DNA from: Devosia yakushimensis
GTDB taxonomy: Bacteria > Pseudomonadota > Alphaproteobacteria > Rhizobiales > Devosiaceae
Direction of reading: 5' to 3'
Assembly (NCBI RefSeq): GCF_030159855.1
Contig: NZ_BSNG01000001.1
Location: 2,108,001-2,172,000 of the forward strand
Length of the DNA: 64,000 nt
The notes under the pieces were generated by a model, which was not told where the DNA came from, did no database searches, and was given only the letters and a program-made list of their open reading frames with translations. Positions 44,955 to 53,303 of this stretch are shown piece by piece. Within the stretch, counting starts at the first letter, position 1, and every line of letters begins with the position of its first letter. The position numbers were made by a program, and so were the translations under genes.

Positions 44955-45355
44955 CGTGGCTCTCGCCACCCCTCCCTGGCCCTCCCCATCAAGGGGAGGG
45001 TGACATCGAGTTCTGGGCAACATGTTGCCACATTCACAGGGCGGCACCTCCCCCTTTGATGGGGGAGGCTGGGAGGGGGTGGTGGGAGCCACGATCTTGC
45101 AAACGGAGGTTCCCGCTTTCGCGGGAATGACATTGTGGGTGGGCCAAAGGCGGCGGTGCTTTTTCCCTTCTCTCCTTGAGGGAGAAGGTGCCCGAAGGGT
45201 CACCGAATTCGCGTTTGCGAATTCGGTTGGGATGAAGGGTCTACCGCAGCAGGCATTGAAGCATGGGCGGGCGCAGAACCCCTCACCCTGTAATTTCTTC
45301 TGAACGAAGAAATTACTGTCCCTCTCCCTCAAGGGGCGAGGGAGGGCTCCGGGGG
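44955..45355. repeat. composite repeat cluster with two embedded variable hairpins
   Basis: This covers most of the 499-bp gene-free stretch 44905-45403. In order: CTCCC pair (44966-45085); one GTCATTCCCGC arm (45101-45131); then two converging scaffolds with embedded hairpins CCGAATTCGC-gttt-GCGAATTCGG (45203-45226) and GTAATTTCTTC-tgaac-GAAGAAATTAC (45290-45316); then CCCTCAAGGGGCGAGGG. No coding potential is seen. The GH43-like gene's ribosome site follows at about 45390. Confidence 0.75.
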
Positions 45356-45403
45356 TGGGGCGCGGTCTGGGATCACCGTGATATTTTCTGAGGAGTTCAA
45401 AAC

Positions 45404-46348
45404 ATGTCTGCACCTGTGTTCCGCGATCCGATTGAGGATGGCGCGGCTGATCCGACGGTGATCCGCAAGGAGGGCACGAATGAGTGGTGGATGTTTTACA
45501 CCAATCGGCGGCCGGGGGTGGAGGGGCCGAAATTTACCTGGATCCATGGCTCGCCTATCGGGGTGGCGGTGAGCCGGGATGATGGGGCGAGCTGGGAGTA
45601 TCGGGGGACGGTTCAGGGGCTGGATGCGCCCGGTGACGTGCCGGGCGGCAATACGCATTGGGCGCCGGAGGTGATCTTTGCCGAGGGGCAGTATCACATG
45701 TTTCTCAGCTATATCAGCGGGATTCCCGACCATTGGGGTGTGCCGCGGACCATTACTCATTTCACCAGCCCGGACCTGGAAAGCTGGACGCGGGTGGGGC
45801 CGCTGGCGCTGTCGAGCGCCAATGTGATCGATGCCTGTGTATTCAAGAGCCCCGATGGGCTGTGGCGGCTTTGGTATAAGGACGAGGGCCAGGGATCGAG
45901 CACCTGGAGCGCGACGAGCACGGATATGTTCGATTGGACGCTGGAGGGGCAGGTGCTGGCCGGCTCGCCGGATGCGCCGCCGCATGAGGGGCCCAATGTG
46001 TTCGCGCTGGGCGGATATTATTGGCTGATCGTGGACGAGTGGCGTGGGCAGGCAGTGTATCGCTCGGATGACACCAGGAGCTGGGCGCGGCAGGGCATTG
46101 TTGCGGGGGAACCCGGTGTCGATGCGATGGACCGGCGGTTTGCGCGGCATGCCGATGTGGTGATCGTGGGGGACCGGGCCGTGATGTATTATTTCACCCA
46201 TCCCGAATGGGACGAGGCCAGCCAGACGGCAGGGCCGCCGGATGTGGCGGCGCGGCGGACGGCGGTGCATCAGGGGGTGTTGCGCGTGGTGGATGGGGTG
46301 TTGGGGTTTGAGCGGGATGTGCCTGTGGGTGCGGAGGTGTTGGCGTAG
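45404..46348 (+). CDS. GH43-like five-bladed propeller glycoside hydrolase, cytosolic
   Basis: 314 residues; ATG preceded by GAGGAG. No signal peptide. Candidate catalytic triad of the GH43/62/117 fold: D16 (AADPTV, base), D143 (VIDACVF, pKa modulator) and E195 (HEGPNVF, acid). HWAPEV near residue 85 is also typical of the clan. Likely an exo-acting arabinosidase or xylosidase that completes breakdown of oligosaccharides started by the GH51 enzyme. Separated from the transporter by repeats, so it may have its own promoter. The exact family is uncertain. Confidence 0.75.
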   Translation: MSAPVFRDPIEDGAADPTVIRKEGTNEWWMFYTNRRPGVEGPKFTWIHGSPIGVAVSRDDGASWEYRGTVQGLDAPGDVPGGNTHWAPEVIFAEGQYHMFLSYISGIPDHWGVPRTITHFTSPDLESWTRVGPLALSSANVIDACVFKSPDGLWRLWYKDEGQGSSTWSATSTDMFDWTLEGQVLAGSPDAPPHEGPNVFALGGYYWLIVDEWRGQAVYRSDDTRSWARQGIVAGEPGVDAMDRRFARHADVVIVGDRAVMYYFTHPEWDEASQTAGPPDVAARRTAVHQGVLRVVDGVLGFERDVPVGAEVLA

Positions 46349-46362
46349 GTTTTGGCATCGGA

Positions 46363-46482
46363 GTACCCCCTCCTAGCCTCCCCCTGATAGGGGGAGGGAC
46401 CGCCTTGTGGCTGGGACTCGATCGCGTTCCAAGAGTGGAGAGATTCCTCCCCCTATCAGCGGGAGGTTAGGCGGGGGTATTC
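46363..46482. repeat. 120-bp MITE-like element (TACCCCCTCCTAG family), copy 1
   Basis: Terminal inverted repeats start TACCCCCTCCTAGCCTCCCC and end with the near reverse complement GGGGGTA. Each end contains the palindrome CTCCCCCTGATAGGGGGAG. A central ~48 bp includes GCGTTCCAAGAGTGGAGAG. It begins 15 bp after the GH43-like stop, and its right end supplies the last codons and stop of the GNAT gene. Confidence 0.85.
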
Positions 46483-46991
46483 CGCACCATCCGCTCCAGC
46501 AAAGTCGTCGGTTCGCCCTTATAGGTTGGGCGGGCATATTCGGTGTAGCCGAGCGCGGTGGCTAGTTTCAGCGACGGGGCGTTGTCTGGGTCGATCATGC
46601 AGACTGTGCGGGGCATGGTCTGGTCGGCCCAGGTGAGTAGAGCGGTGAGGGCTTCGCGCGCGAGGCCGCGGCCTTGGTACTGGGGCAATAGGACCCAGCC
46701 GGCTTCGGGGGCGTCGATCGGCGGGTCGCAGTCGCGGTGGAAGTCGGCCAGGCCGACCTCGCCAATGATGGTGCCAGACTCGCGGTCGGTGATGACGAAA
46801 TAGCCGTAATCGAGCACTTGCCAATGGCCGATATAGCGCAGGATGCGGGACCAGACTTCTTCGGGCGTGCTGGGGCGGCCGCCGATGAAGCGGGTGACGT
46901 CTGGATCGGACCAGAGCGTGTAGCAACCGGGGAAGTCAGCGGCGGTGTGGGCGCGCAGGATGAGGCGTTCGGTGGTGAGGATTGGGGGCAT
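46467..46991 (-). CDS. GNAT-family N-acetyltransferase (RimJ/RimL-like)
   Basis: 174 residues from ATG 46991 (MPPILTTERLILRAHTAADF). The longer open frame upstream runs through a repeat and is not used. The acetyl-CoA loop is VLLPQYQGRGLAREALTALL, followed by ADQTMPRTVCMIDPDNAPSLKLATALGY, the usual RimJ-type C-terminal half. Substrate unknown. The last residues, NTPA, and the TAA stop lie inside the 120-bp repeat element, so the C-terminus has been remodelled by the repeat. Minus strand, likely a single gene. Confidence 0.82.
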   Translation of the reverse strand: MPPILTTERLILRAHTAADFPGCYTLWSDPDVTRFIGGRPSTPEEVWSRILRYIGHWQVLDYGYFVITDRESGTIIGEVGLADFHRDCDPPIDAPEAGWVLLPQYQGRGLAREALTALLTWADQTMPRTVCMIDPDNAPSLKLATALGYTEYARPTYKGEPTTLLERMVRNTPA

Positions 46992-47012
46992 CGAAGATGA
47001 CTCTTTTGTGGG

Positions 47013-47132
47013 GATACCCCCTCCTAGCCTCCCCCTGATAGGGGGAGGGATCTGCCGGCGTGTGTAGCTAGATCGCGTTTCACCCACCAGACTCTCCCTC
47101 CCCTTTTCAGGGGGAGGTTAGGTGGGGGTATT
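47013..47132. repeat. 120-bp MITE-like element, copy 2
   Basis: Ends GATACCCCCTCCTAGCCTCC and GGTTAGGTGGGGGTATTC. Internal dyads CTCCCCCTGATAGGGGGAG and CTCCCTCCCCTTTTCAGGGG. It fills the gap between the M24 stop (47137) and the GNAT start (46991). Confidence 0.85.
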
Positions 47133-47136
47133 CTTT

Positions 47137-48237
47137 CTAGCCCGCCGCCACAGCTGAACGGGGCATGTCGGAGAGGATTTCGGCGGCGCCGTTGCGGATG
47201 ATGACGATTTCCTCGAGGCGCAGGCCGAATTGGCCTTGCAGGTAAATGCCGGGCTCGATGGAAAAGACCATGCCTTCTTCCAGCACCGTCTCGCTGGTGG
47301 CGGTGATGTAGGGCGTTTCGTGGATATCGATGCCCAGGCCATGGCCGGTGCGGTGGAGGAAATTAGGGCCGTAGCCGGCTGATGTGATGACGTCGCGGGC
47401 GGCTTTGTCGATTTCGCTGGCTTTGACGCCGGGCTTGGCGGCGGCAATGGCGGCGGTGACGGCGTGATCGAGAATGGAGTGGATCTGGCCGAAGCCTTCA
47501 GGGGCGGAACCGTAGAAGCCGACGCGGGTCATGTCGGAGGGGTAGCCATAGATGCGGCCGCCAATGTCGATGAGGACAGCGTCACCGTCCTTGAGCTGGG
47601 TTTCCCCGGTGTGGTGATGGGGGAAGGCGCCGTTGGGACCAAAGCAGACGCTGGTGAATTCGGGGATGGCGCCATTGGCCTTGTAGAAATCGCGGATAGT
47701 GCTGGCGATTTCGCGCTCGGTGATGCCGGGCTTGAGGGCGGCGAAGCCGGCGGCCATGGCGGCGTCGTTGAGGACGGCTGACTTCTTGAGGGCGACATAT
47801 TCGGCCTCGTCCTTGCGGGAGCGGAGGTAGCCGACTGTGTCCTGGGTGAAGCGTCTGGTGGCGCCGGGGAGCGCGTCGAGCAGCAGCAGGGCGAAATCGG
47901 TGCGCATGGTTTCGTCGAGGACGATCGAGGGCGCAGTGCGGGTGATGCCGGTGGCGGTGAGCAGGTCTTCAAGCGCGGCGCTGGGGCCGTCGGCGTCGGT
48001 CCAGGGGAAGAAGGGCAGATCGGTGTGCTGGCGGGCGCTGTCGACATTGAGCGCGGGCATGAGGAAGCCGGCGAAGGTGGCCGAGATCAGCAGGAGGACG
48101 GGGCGCTCGTCGCCGTGGGGGGAGAGATCGGCCAGGTAGAGCATGTGGCTGGAGGGGCCGATGGCGACGAGGTCGGTATTGGTGGCGGCCATGCGGGCGC
48201 GGAGATTGGCCATGCGGGTGGTTAGGATGGGGGTCAT
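47137..48237 (-). CDS. M24-family metallopeptidase (Xaa-Pro dipeptidase/aminopeptidase-like)
   Basis: 366 residues, cytosolic. Creatinase-like N-terminal domain (about 1-125), then the pita-bread domain. The five metal ligands are identifiable in DAVLIDIGGRIYGYPSDMTR (two Asp), RTGHGLGIDIHETPY (His), VFSIEPGIY (Glu) and LRLEEIVII (Glu). It cleaves the bond before proline in di- or short peptides. On the same strand as the peptide-type binding protein at 48767-50353, it suggests import and cleavage of proline-containing peptides. The released proline could feed PutA at 55824-59246. Confidence 0.85.
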   Translation of the reverse strand: MTPILTTRMANLRARMAATNTDLVAIGPSSHMLYLADLSPHGDERPVLLLISATFAGFLMPALNVDSARQHTDLPFFPWTDADGPSAALEDLLTATGITRTAPSIVLDETMRTDFALLLLDALPGATRRFTQDTVGYLRSRKDEAEYVALKKSAVLNDAAMAAGFAALKPGITEREIASTIRDFYKANGAIPEFTSVCFGPNGAFPHHHTGETQLKDGDAVLIDIGGRIYGYPSDMTRVGFYGSAPEGFGQIHSILDHAVTAAIAAAKPGVKASEIDKAARDVITSAGYGPNFLHRTGHGLGIDIHETPYITATSETVLEEGMVFSIEPGIYLQGQFGLRLEEIVIIRNGAAEILSDMPRSAVAAG

Positions 48238-48269
48238 GCTGGGCTCGGTTGGTTGGGTTTTTTGTGGGG

Positions 48270-48388
48270 GTACCCCCTCCTAGCCTCCCCCTGATAGGGG
48301 GAGGGACCGCCCTGTGCTTGTGACGCGATTTGGTCCCAAGAGTGGAGAGATCCCTCCCCTATCAGGGGGAGGCTAGGAGGGGGTATCC
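48270..48388. repeat. 119-bp MITE-like element, copy 3
   Basis: Ends GTACCCCCTCCTAGCCTCCC and AGGCTAGGAGGGGGTATCC. The centre contains GTCCCAAGAGTGGAGAG, shared with copy 1. First part of the 529-bp gene-free stretch 48238-48766. Confidence 0.88.
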
Positions 48389-48409
48389 GGGGTGTTGAGT
48401 ATGCGGAAG

Positions 48410-48570
48410 CATACCCCCACCCTGCTCGATTCAACGGACTTAGCTGAAGCTAAGTCCTATCTCGCTTCCTTGCCATTCGAGCATAGCTCTCATGGCCTTC
48501 TCTCCTCAAATCGCTCCACTGGAGCGATTTGCCCTGCGGGACGGTTCGAAGCCCACAAGGGGGAGGGTGG
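48410..48570. repeat. CTCCC scaffold with two embedded hairpins
   Basis: CCCCCACCCTGCTCGAT and GGACTTAGCT-ga-AGCTAAGTCC (48436-48457), then AAATCGCTCC-act-GGAGCGATTT (48508-48530), then CACAAGGGGGAGGGTGG. The first half matches 40793-40845 except for length changes that preserve pairing. Confidence 0.7.
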
Positions 48571-48608
48571 ACGACTGATGGCACTGTGTAGAACTCGTAC
48601 CTCCCTCG

Positions 48609-48688
48609 GTGTCATCCCAGCGAAAGCGGGGACCTCTGTTTGAATTTTCAAGAAGGAAACGGAGGGTTCCCGCTTTCGCGGGAATGAC
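48609..48688. repeat. inverted pair of GTCATTCCCGC-family repeats
   Basis: GGTGTCATCCCAGCGAAAGC and its partner ending GGAATGAC flank about 30 bp, with CCTCTGTTT / AAACGGAGG inner arms, as at 9158-9236 and 55621-55702. From 48689 to 48766 only a small dyad, GAGCCGGGCTTGGGGGCTCG, is seen; it may terminate the binding-protein transcript. Confidence 0.85.
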
Positions 48689-48766
48689 ATCATGGTTGGA
48701 TACTTGGGAGCCGGGCTTGGGGGCTCGGCTCCCGGGCAAGCGGCATGGCAGCGCCGTTGCGGATTT

Positions 48767-50353
48767 TTACTTCGTTACGAGGCGGTAGTAGACGAAGTCG
48801 GAGGTGGCGCCGTTCACGTAGCCGTTGACATTGGCACCCATGGCGACCTGGTAGGTGGCTTGGAACATGATGACGATAGGCGAGGTCTCCTGCACCTGCT
48901 TCTGCAGGTCGACATAGAGCTCGTTGCGCTTGGTCTGGTCCGGTTCGGCGAGAGCGGCGTTGACTTCGTCATTCATGGCCTGGGGGACCGCCCAGGCGTT
49001 GCGCCAGGTGGTGGTGGCGGCATAGGCGTCGTCGGCATTGTTCGAGTTGTAGGCGAAGGCCTTGGCGTTGGAATGGGGGTCCATGAAATCGGGGCCCCAA
49101 TAGAGCAGCATGGCCTGGTGGGTACGTTCACGGTATTTGGTGATGACCTGGGCGCCGGTGCCGGGCAGGATTTCGAAATTGATGCCGGCTTCGGCGAAGC
49201 TGGCCTGCAGGGATTGGGCAATGTCGGTGAACGGAGTCGAGTTGATCACGTCCAGCGTCACGGTGATGGGGGTGGCGACACCCGCATCGGCCAGGATCTG
49301 CTTGGCCTTTTCAACGTCCAGGCCATAGGGCGTTTCGTCATAGGAGCCGGGGAAGCCCTTGGGCCAGAAGGCCTGGTGCTTTTCCATCTGGCCCTTGAGG
49401 AAGGACTGGGTCATGCCGTCGTAATCGACAAGATAACGGGCGGCTTCCCACACGGCTGGCGGGGTCAGAGCTTCGTCCTTCTGGTTGAAGGAGAGGAAGT
49501 GGACGGCCGCCTGGGGGAAGGTCTCGACCTTGACGCTATCGGCAGGCAGGCTGCCGATCTGGTCGGGGGTGAGGTTCTTGGCGATATCGACGTCACCCGA
49601 GGTCAGCAGCAGCTGCTGGGTGGCGGCTTCGGCAACGTGACGGATGATCACCGTCTTCATGGCCGGGGCGCCCTTGAAGTAATTGGCATTGGCGGTGAGG
49701 CGGATGATTTCGGCGGGGCGATAATCGGCCAGCACGAAGGGGCCGGAACCGGCCGAATTGGTGTTGAGCCAGGCATTGCCGAAATCGCCATCGACCTCAT
49801 TGGCCATGACGGTGACTTCATCAACGACCGACGCCGGACGGGCGGCCAGCACGTTGAGCACGAAGGCGGAGGAGAAATTGCCGTCATACTTCACGACGAG
49901 CTTGCCATCGGCCACGGTGACCATGTCGGCCACGTTTTCCGGGGTCCAGCCGAGCTGGGCCAGGATGAAGGCCGGGGTCTTGTTCAGCTTGATAACGCGG
50001 GAGAAGGAGAACACCACGTCTTCAGGGCGAACGGGATTGCCCGAAGAGAAGGTGACGCCATCGCGCAGGGTGAAGGTGATGGTCTTGGCAGCGTCGTCAG
50101 CAACCCATTCGGTGGCCAGGCCCGGCGCCAGAACGGTGGTGTCCTCGGCGTCGTATTGCACGAGGCGATCATAGAGATTGGTATTGAGTTCGCCCGAGGT
50201 GAATTCATAGGCCTGGGCCGGATCGATAGCGACGATATCGTCGATATTCTGGGCGACGACGAGAGCGTCGGCCGGGGTGGCAGCGAAGGCAGCGGTGCCG
50301 GCCAGCGGCAGCGTCAGCGCAGTAGCAAGTAAGGCTGCTGTCAGCAGTTTCAT
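48767..50353 (-). CDS. Dpp/Opp-type periplasmic peptide-binding protein (family 5)
   Basis: 528 residues; AGGAGA 7 nt before ATG. The Sec signal peptide MKLLTAALLATALTLPLAGTAAFA precedes TPADALVVAQNIDDIV. SBP_bac_5 landmarks are VLAPGLATEWVADDAAKTITFTLRDG, PVRPEDVVFSFSR and NTNSAGSGPFVLADYRPAEI. It is 17 nt downstream of the XRE-cupin gene on the same strand and is the binder for the permeases and ATPases encoded divergently at 51171-54883. The ligand is probably a peptide or an opine-like amino acid. Confidence 0.87.
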   Translation of the reverse strand: MKLLTAALLATALTLPLAGTAAFAATPADALVVAQNIDDIVAIDPAQAYEFTSGELNTNLYDRLVQYDAEDTTVLAPGLATEWVADDAAKTITFTLRDGVTFSSGNPVRPEDVVFSFSRVIKLNKTPAFILAQLGWTPENVADMVTVADGKLVVKYDGNFSSAFVLNVLAARPASVVDEVTVMANEVDGDFGNAWLNTNSAGSGPFVLADYRPAEIIRLTANANYFKGAPAMKTVIIRHVAEAATQQLLLTSGDVDIAKNLTPDQIGSLPADSVKVETFPQAAVHFLSFNQKDEALTPPAVWEAARYLVDYDGMTQSFLKGQMEKHQAFWPKGFPGSYDETPYGLDVEKAKQILADAGVATPITVTLDVINSTPFTDIAQSLQASFAEAGINFEILPGTGAQVITKYRERTHQAMLLYWGPDFMDPHSNAKAFAYNSNNADDAYAATTTWRNAWAVPQAMNDEVNAALAEPDQTKRNELYVDLQKQVQETSPIVIMFQATYQVAMGANVNGYVNGATSDFVYYRLVTK

Positions 50354-50370
50354 CAGCGTTTCTCCTGTTA

Positions 50371-51036
50371 TTATTTGACCAATTTCTTTTGTTTCACCGG
50401 CTTGGATTTGCCGGTTTTCGGCTTCGCCGGTGGCTGGCGGGAAGGCTTTGCCGTCGAGCGGAAGAGGGTGAGCGTGCCGGTCCAGAGCAGGCGCGCGGGC
50501 TGGTCGGTGTGGTTGGACCAGGAATGGGGGCGGTTGCCGCGAAAATGCAGGCTATCGCCGGCGCTCATCAGCATTTCCTCGCCTTCGAGGCGCTGGGTGA
50601 TGGAGCCTTCGAGCACATAGAGGATTTCCTCGCCCTCATGCGCCACGGTTTCGGAACGGTAGCCGGGCGGCACCGTCATGATGAAGCTGGAGAGCATATT
50701 GCCGGGGAAATCGGCGCCCAAGCGCTCATAGACGATGGAGGAGCCATCGACCGAAAAGCGGTTGCGCTCGGCGGCGCGGGTGAGGGCATTATCGGCGCTG
50801 GGGGCGGAGACGAAATAATCGATGCCGACGCCCAAGGCACGGGCGATTTGTGCCAGGGTGCCCAGGGAAGGCGTCGAGTGATCGCGCTCGACTTGGCTCA
50901 GATAGCCGACCGAGACTTCGGCGGCGGCGCCAAGCTCTTGCAGGGTCAGCTGCTGCTGGCGGCGACGGGCGCGAATGAGCGAGCCCACCTTGGGGTGCCC
51001 GTCCATTTCAGTCTTGGCCAGCGCGGTTCCTGCCAT
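50371..51036 (-). CDS. XRE-family regulator with C-terminal cupin domain
   Basis: 221 residues from ATG 51036 (GGAG 5 nt upstream; a longer in-frame start at 51069 is rejected). The helix-turn-helix (about 12-66) contains IRARRRQQQLTLQELGAAAEVSVGYLSQVERD. The cupin beta-barrel (about 120-195) has VPPGYRSETVAHEGEEILYVLEGSI and SAGDSLHFRGNRPHSWSNHT. A basic tail, KPKTGKSKPVKQKKLVK, follows. Such proteins sense small amines or amino acids (PuuR-like). It shares its promoter region with the divergent permease operon, and a perfect dyad lies at 51095-51110. Confidence 0.87.
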   Translation of the reverse strand: MAGTALAKTEMDGHPKVGSLIRARRRQQQLTLQELGAAAEVSVGYLSQVERDHSTPSLGTLAQIARALGVGIDYFVSAPSADNALTRAAERNRFSVDGSSIVYERLGADFPGNMLSSFIMTVPPGYRSETVAHEGEEILYVLEGSITQRLEGEEMLMSAGDSLHFRGNRPHSWSNHTDQPARLLWTGTLTLFRSTAKPSRQPPAKPKTGKSKPVKQKKLVK

Positions 51037-51094
51037 CCGTCTCCACCATAATTTTTTTGATATAAGCAAAGTTTTCTGTATGGTGAAAGCGAAA

Positions 51095-51110
51095 TGTGAA
51101 GCCCTTCACA
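51095..51110. promoter_or_regulatory. candidate XRE-cupin operator
   Basis: The perfect dyad TGTGAAG-CC-CTTCACA lies midway between the divergent regulator (start 51036) and permease (start 51171) genes. A regulator bound here could control its own gene with the binding protein, and the permease/ATPase operon. Confidence 0.6.
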
Positions 51111-51170
51111 GTCTGCAAGAGAATCCGCTTGCGGACCTATTGTATTGTTTTTCTTGGAGGAATTTGACGC

Positions 51171-52253
51171 TTGAGCATGGAGCCGCAGATCGGGACAGCA
51201 CCACCCTCCCCTAGCCCCGATATTGGTGCGGGCAAGCGCTGGGGGCGGCGGGCACAGGCGGTGGCCAGCTTTGTCGTCACGATTTTCCTCACTTTTTTGG
51301 GGCTGCTGGCGATCACCTTCTTCATCGGACGGGTGATCCCGATCGATCCGGTGCTGGCTGTGGTGGGCGACCGGGCGAGCAAGGCGGTTTATGACGCGGC
51401 GCGGGTGTCCATGGGGCTGGACCAGCCGCTTTATGTGCAGTTCGTGCAATATGTGGGCAATGTGCTGAGCGGCAATTTCGGCATGTCGGTATCGACCGGG
51501 CGGCCGGTGATTGCCGATATCAGCCGGTTTTTCCCGGCCACGCTGGAAATGGCGACGATCGGCATTCTGATCGGGGTGGCCATGGGCGTGCCGCTCGGCG
51601 TCATCGCGGCGAGCCGGCAGGGCAGTTGGTTGGACCAGATTATCCGCGTGGTGGGGCTGCTGGGCTATTCGGTGCCGGCCTTCTGGCTGGGGCTGGTGGG
51701 GCTGGCGCTGTTTTACGCGCGGCTGCGCTGGGTTGGCGGGCCGGGGCGACTGGATATTTTCTACGATGGCCTGGTGCCACCGGCAACCGGACTGTTACTG
51801 ATCGATAGCCTAATCGCAGGTGACATCGACATTTTCTGGAATGCGGTCAATCACTTGATCCTGCCTGCTTCGGTGCTGGGGTTCTTTAGCCTGGCCTATA
51901 TTGCGCGGATGACGCGCAGCTTCATGCTGGACCAGTTGAGCCAGGAATTCGTCACCACGGCGCGCGTCAAGGGCGTGCCGGAGCGGGTGGTGATCTGGCG
52001 GCATGCGTTCAACCCGATCAGGGTGCCGCTGATCACGGTGATTGCACTGAGCTATGCGGCGCTGCTGGAGGGCTCGGTGATGATCGAGACGGTGTTCTCC
52101 TGGCCGGGCATCGGCAATTACCTAACCACGGCGCTGCTCAATGCGGACATGAACGCGGTGCTCGGCGCAACGCTGGTGATCGGGGCGGTGTTCATTTTCA
52201 TCAACAAGGTCTCGGACGTTTTGTACCGGGTGCTGGATCCGAGGGCACGGTGA
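51171..52253 (+). CDS. Dpp/Opp-type transporter permease (DppB-like)
   Basis: 360 residues; TTG start with GGAGGA upstream (an in-frame ATG lies two codons later). The long N-terminus precedes the first span FVVTIFLTFLGLLAITFFIG. YVQFVQYVGNVLSGNFGMSV is the DppB periplasmic block. The coupling loop is TTARVKGVPERVVIWRHAFN, and FSWPGIGNYLTTALLNADM lies near the end. It overlaps the next permease gene. Confidence 0.9.
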   Translation: MSMEPQIGTAPPSPSPDIGAGKRWGRRAQAVASFVVTIFLTFLGLLAITFFIGRVIPIDPVLAVVGDRASKAVYDAARVSMGLDQPLYVQFVQYVGNVLSGNFGMSVSTGRPVIADISRFFPATLEMATIGILIGVAMGVPLGVIAASRQGSWLDQIIRVVGLLGYSVPAFWLGLVGLALFYARLRWVGGPGRLDIFYDGLVPPATGLLLIDSLIAGDIDIFWNAVNHLILPASVLGFFSLAYIARMTRSFMLDQLSQEFVTTARVKGVPERVVIWRHAFNPIRVPLITVIALSYAALLEGSVMIETVFSWPGIGNYLTTALLNADMNAVLGATLVIGAVFIFINKVSDVLYRVLDPRAR

Positions 52254-53152
52254 TGACGACACGTGACTGGCTGCTTGAAGATTCTCCCTCCTCGCGCTGG
52301 CAGGCAAATGCCGGGCGGGCGTATAGGGTGTTTACGGCGTTGCTGCGCAATCCGCTGTCGGTGGTGGGCGGGGTGATTATCCTGGTGCTGGTGCTGACGG
52401 CGATATTTGCGCCTTGGCTGGCCCCCTACTCTGCCACCGGGCAGGATTTGGCGAACCGGCTGGCGGCACCGTCATCAGCGCACTGGATGGGCACGGATGA
52501 ATTGGGCCGCGATATCTTTTCGCGGGTGATCTGGGGCAGCCAGATTACGCTTGTTATTGTGGGGCTGGTGGCGCTGATTTCGGCGCCGCTGGGGCTATTG
52601 GTAGGGGCGGTATCGGGCTATTTCGGGGGTTGGGTGGATCGCATTCTGATGGGGTTCACGGATATCTTTTTGTCCATGCCCAAGCTGATCCTGGCGCTGG
52701 CATTCGTGGCGGCGCTGGGGCCGGGCATCAATAATGCCATTATCGCCATCGCGATTACCTCGTGGCCGGCCTATGCGCGTATTGCGCGGGCGGAGACGCT
52801 GACGATAAGGCATTCAGAATTCATTGCTGCGGTGCAATTGCAGGGCGCGTCGCCGCTGCGAGTGATCGTGCAGCATATTCTGCCGCTCTGTACCTCTTCG
52901 ATGATCATTCGGGTGACGCTGGATATGGCCGGGGTGATCCTGACTGCGGCGGGCCTGGGCTTTATCGGGCTGGGGGCGCAGCCGCCATTGCCGGAATGGG
53001 GCGCGATGATTTCGCGCGGGCGTACGTTTATTCTGGATCAATGGTGGGTGGCGACCATGCCGGGCTTTGCCATCATCATTGTGAGCCTGGGGTTCTGTTT
53101 CCTGGGCGATGGCCTGCGCGATGTGCTTGACCCGAAAAGCGAGGGCAAGTGA
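52250..53152 (+). CDS. Dpp/Opp-type transporter permease (DppC-like)
   Basis: 300 residues; overlaps the preceding stop (GTGATGA). DppC landmarks are MGTDELGRDIFSRVIWGSQI, FGGWVDRILMGFTDIFLSMP and LTAAGLGFIGLGAQPPLPEW. The coupling loop is IAAVQLQGASPLRVIVQHIL. Six spans, inner membrane. A palindromic repeat separates it from the ATPase genes. Confidence 0.92.
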   Translation: MMTTRDWLLEDSPSSRWQANAGRAYRVFTALLRNPLSVVGGVIILVLVLTAIFAPWLAPYSATGQDLANRLAAPSSAHWMGTDELGRDIFSRVIWGSQITLVIVGLVALISAPLGLLVGAVSGYFGGWVDRILMGFTDIFLSMPKLILALAFVAALGPGINNAIIAIAITSWPAYARIARAETLTIRHSEFIAAVQLQGASPLRVIVQHILPLCTSSMIIRVTLDMAGVILTAAGLGFIGLGAQPPLPEWGAMISRGRTFILDQWWVATMPGFAIIIVSLGFCFLGDGLRDVLDPKSEGK

Positions 53153-53172
53153 TGGTTTTTTCGCATGACTTC

Positions 53173-53282
53173 ACCACAACCACCGGCGCCTTCCTCGGGC
53201 TTGACCCGAGGATCGCTCGTCGCGCGTGCCGGGCTGAGAATGGCCCTCGGGTCAAGCCCGAGGGAGATGCGGTGGTTGTCGG
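53173..53282. repeat. CTCGGGCTTGACCCGAG-family inverted repeat
   Basis: The outer arms CCACAACCACCG / CGGTGGTTGTCGG enclose two palindromes, CCTCGGGCTTGACCCGAGG and CCCTCGGGTCAAGCCCGAGG. A single-palindrome relative is at 62211-62238. It lies between permease and ATPase genes of one operon. Confidence 0.8.
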
Positions 53283-53303
53283 AAGCGCTGGGGAGTTGGG
53301 CTT

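Noticed and set aside
46992..47087. 32-residue N-terminal extension of the GNAT protein
   Set aside because: It translates the 120-bp repeat element and precedes a typical GNAT start.
44955..48690. Possible CRISPR array from dense short repeats
   Set aside because: Repeats are of unlike families, irregularly spaced and palindromic over their full length; there are no unique spacers of constant size and no cas genes.
48690..50332. Plus-strand open frame of about 546 codons rich in Gly and Asp
   Set aside because: Antisense to the family 5 binding-protein gene with signal peptide and ribosome site.
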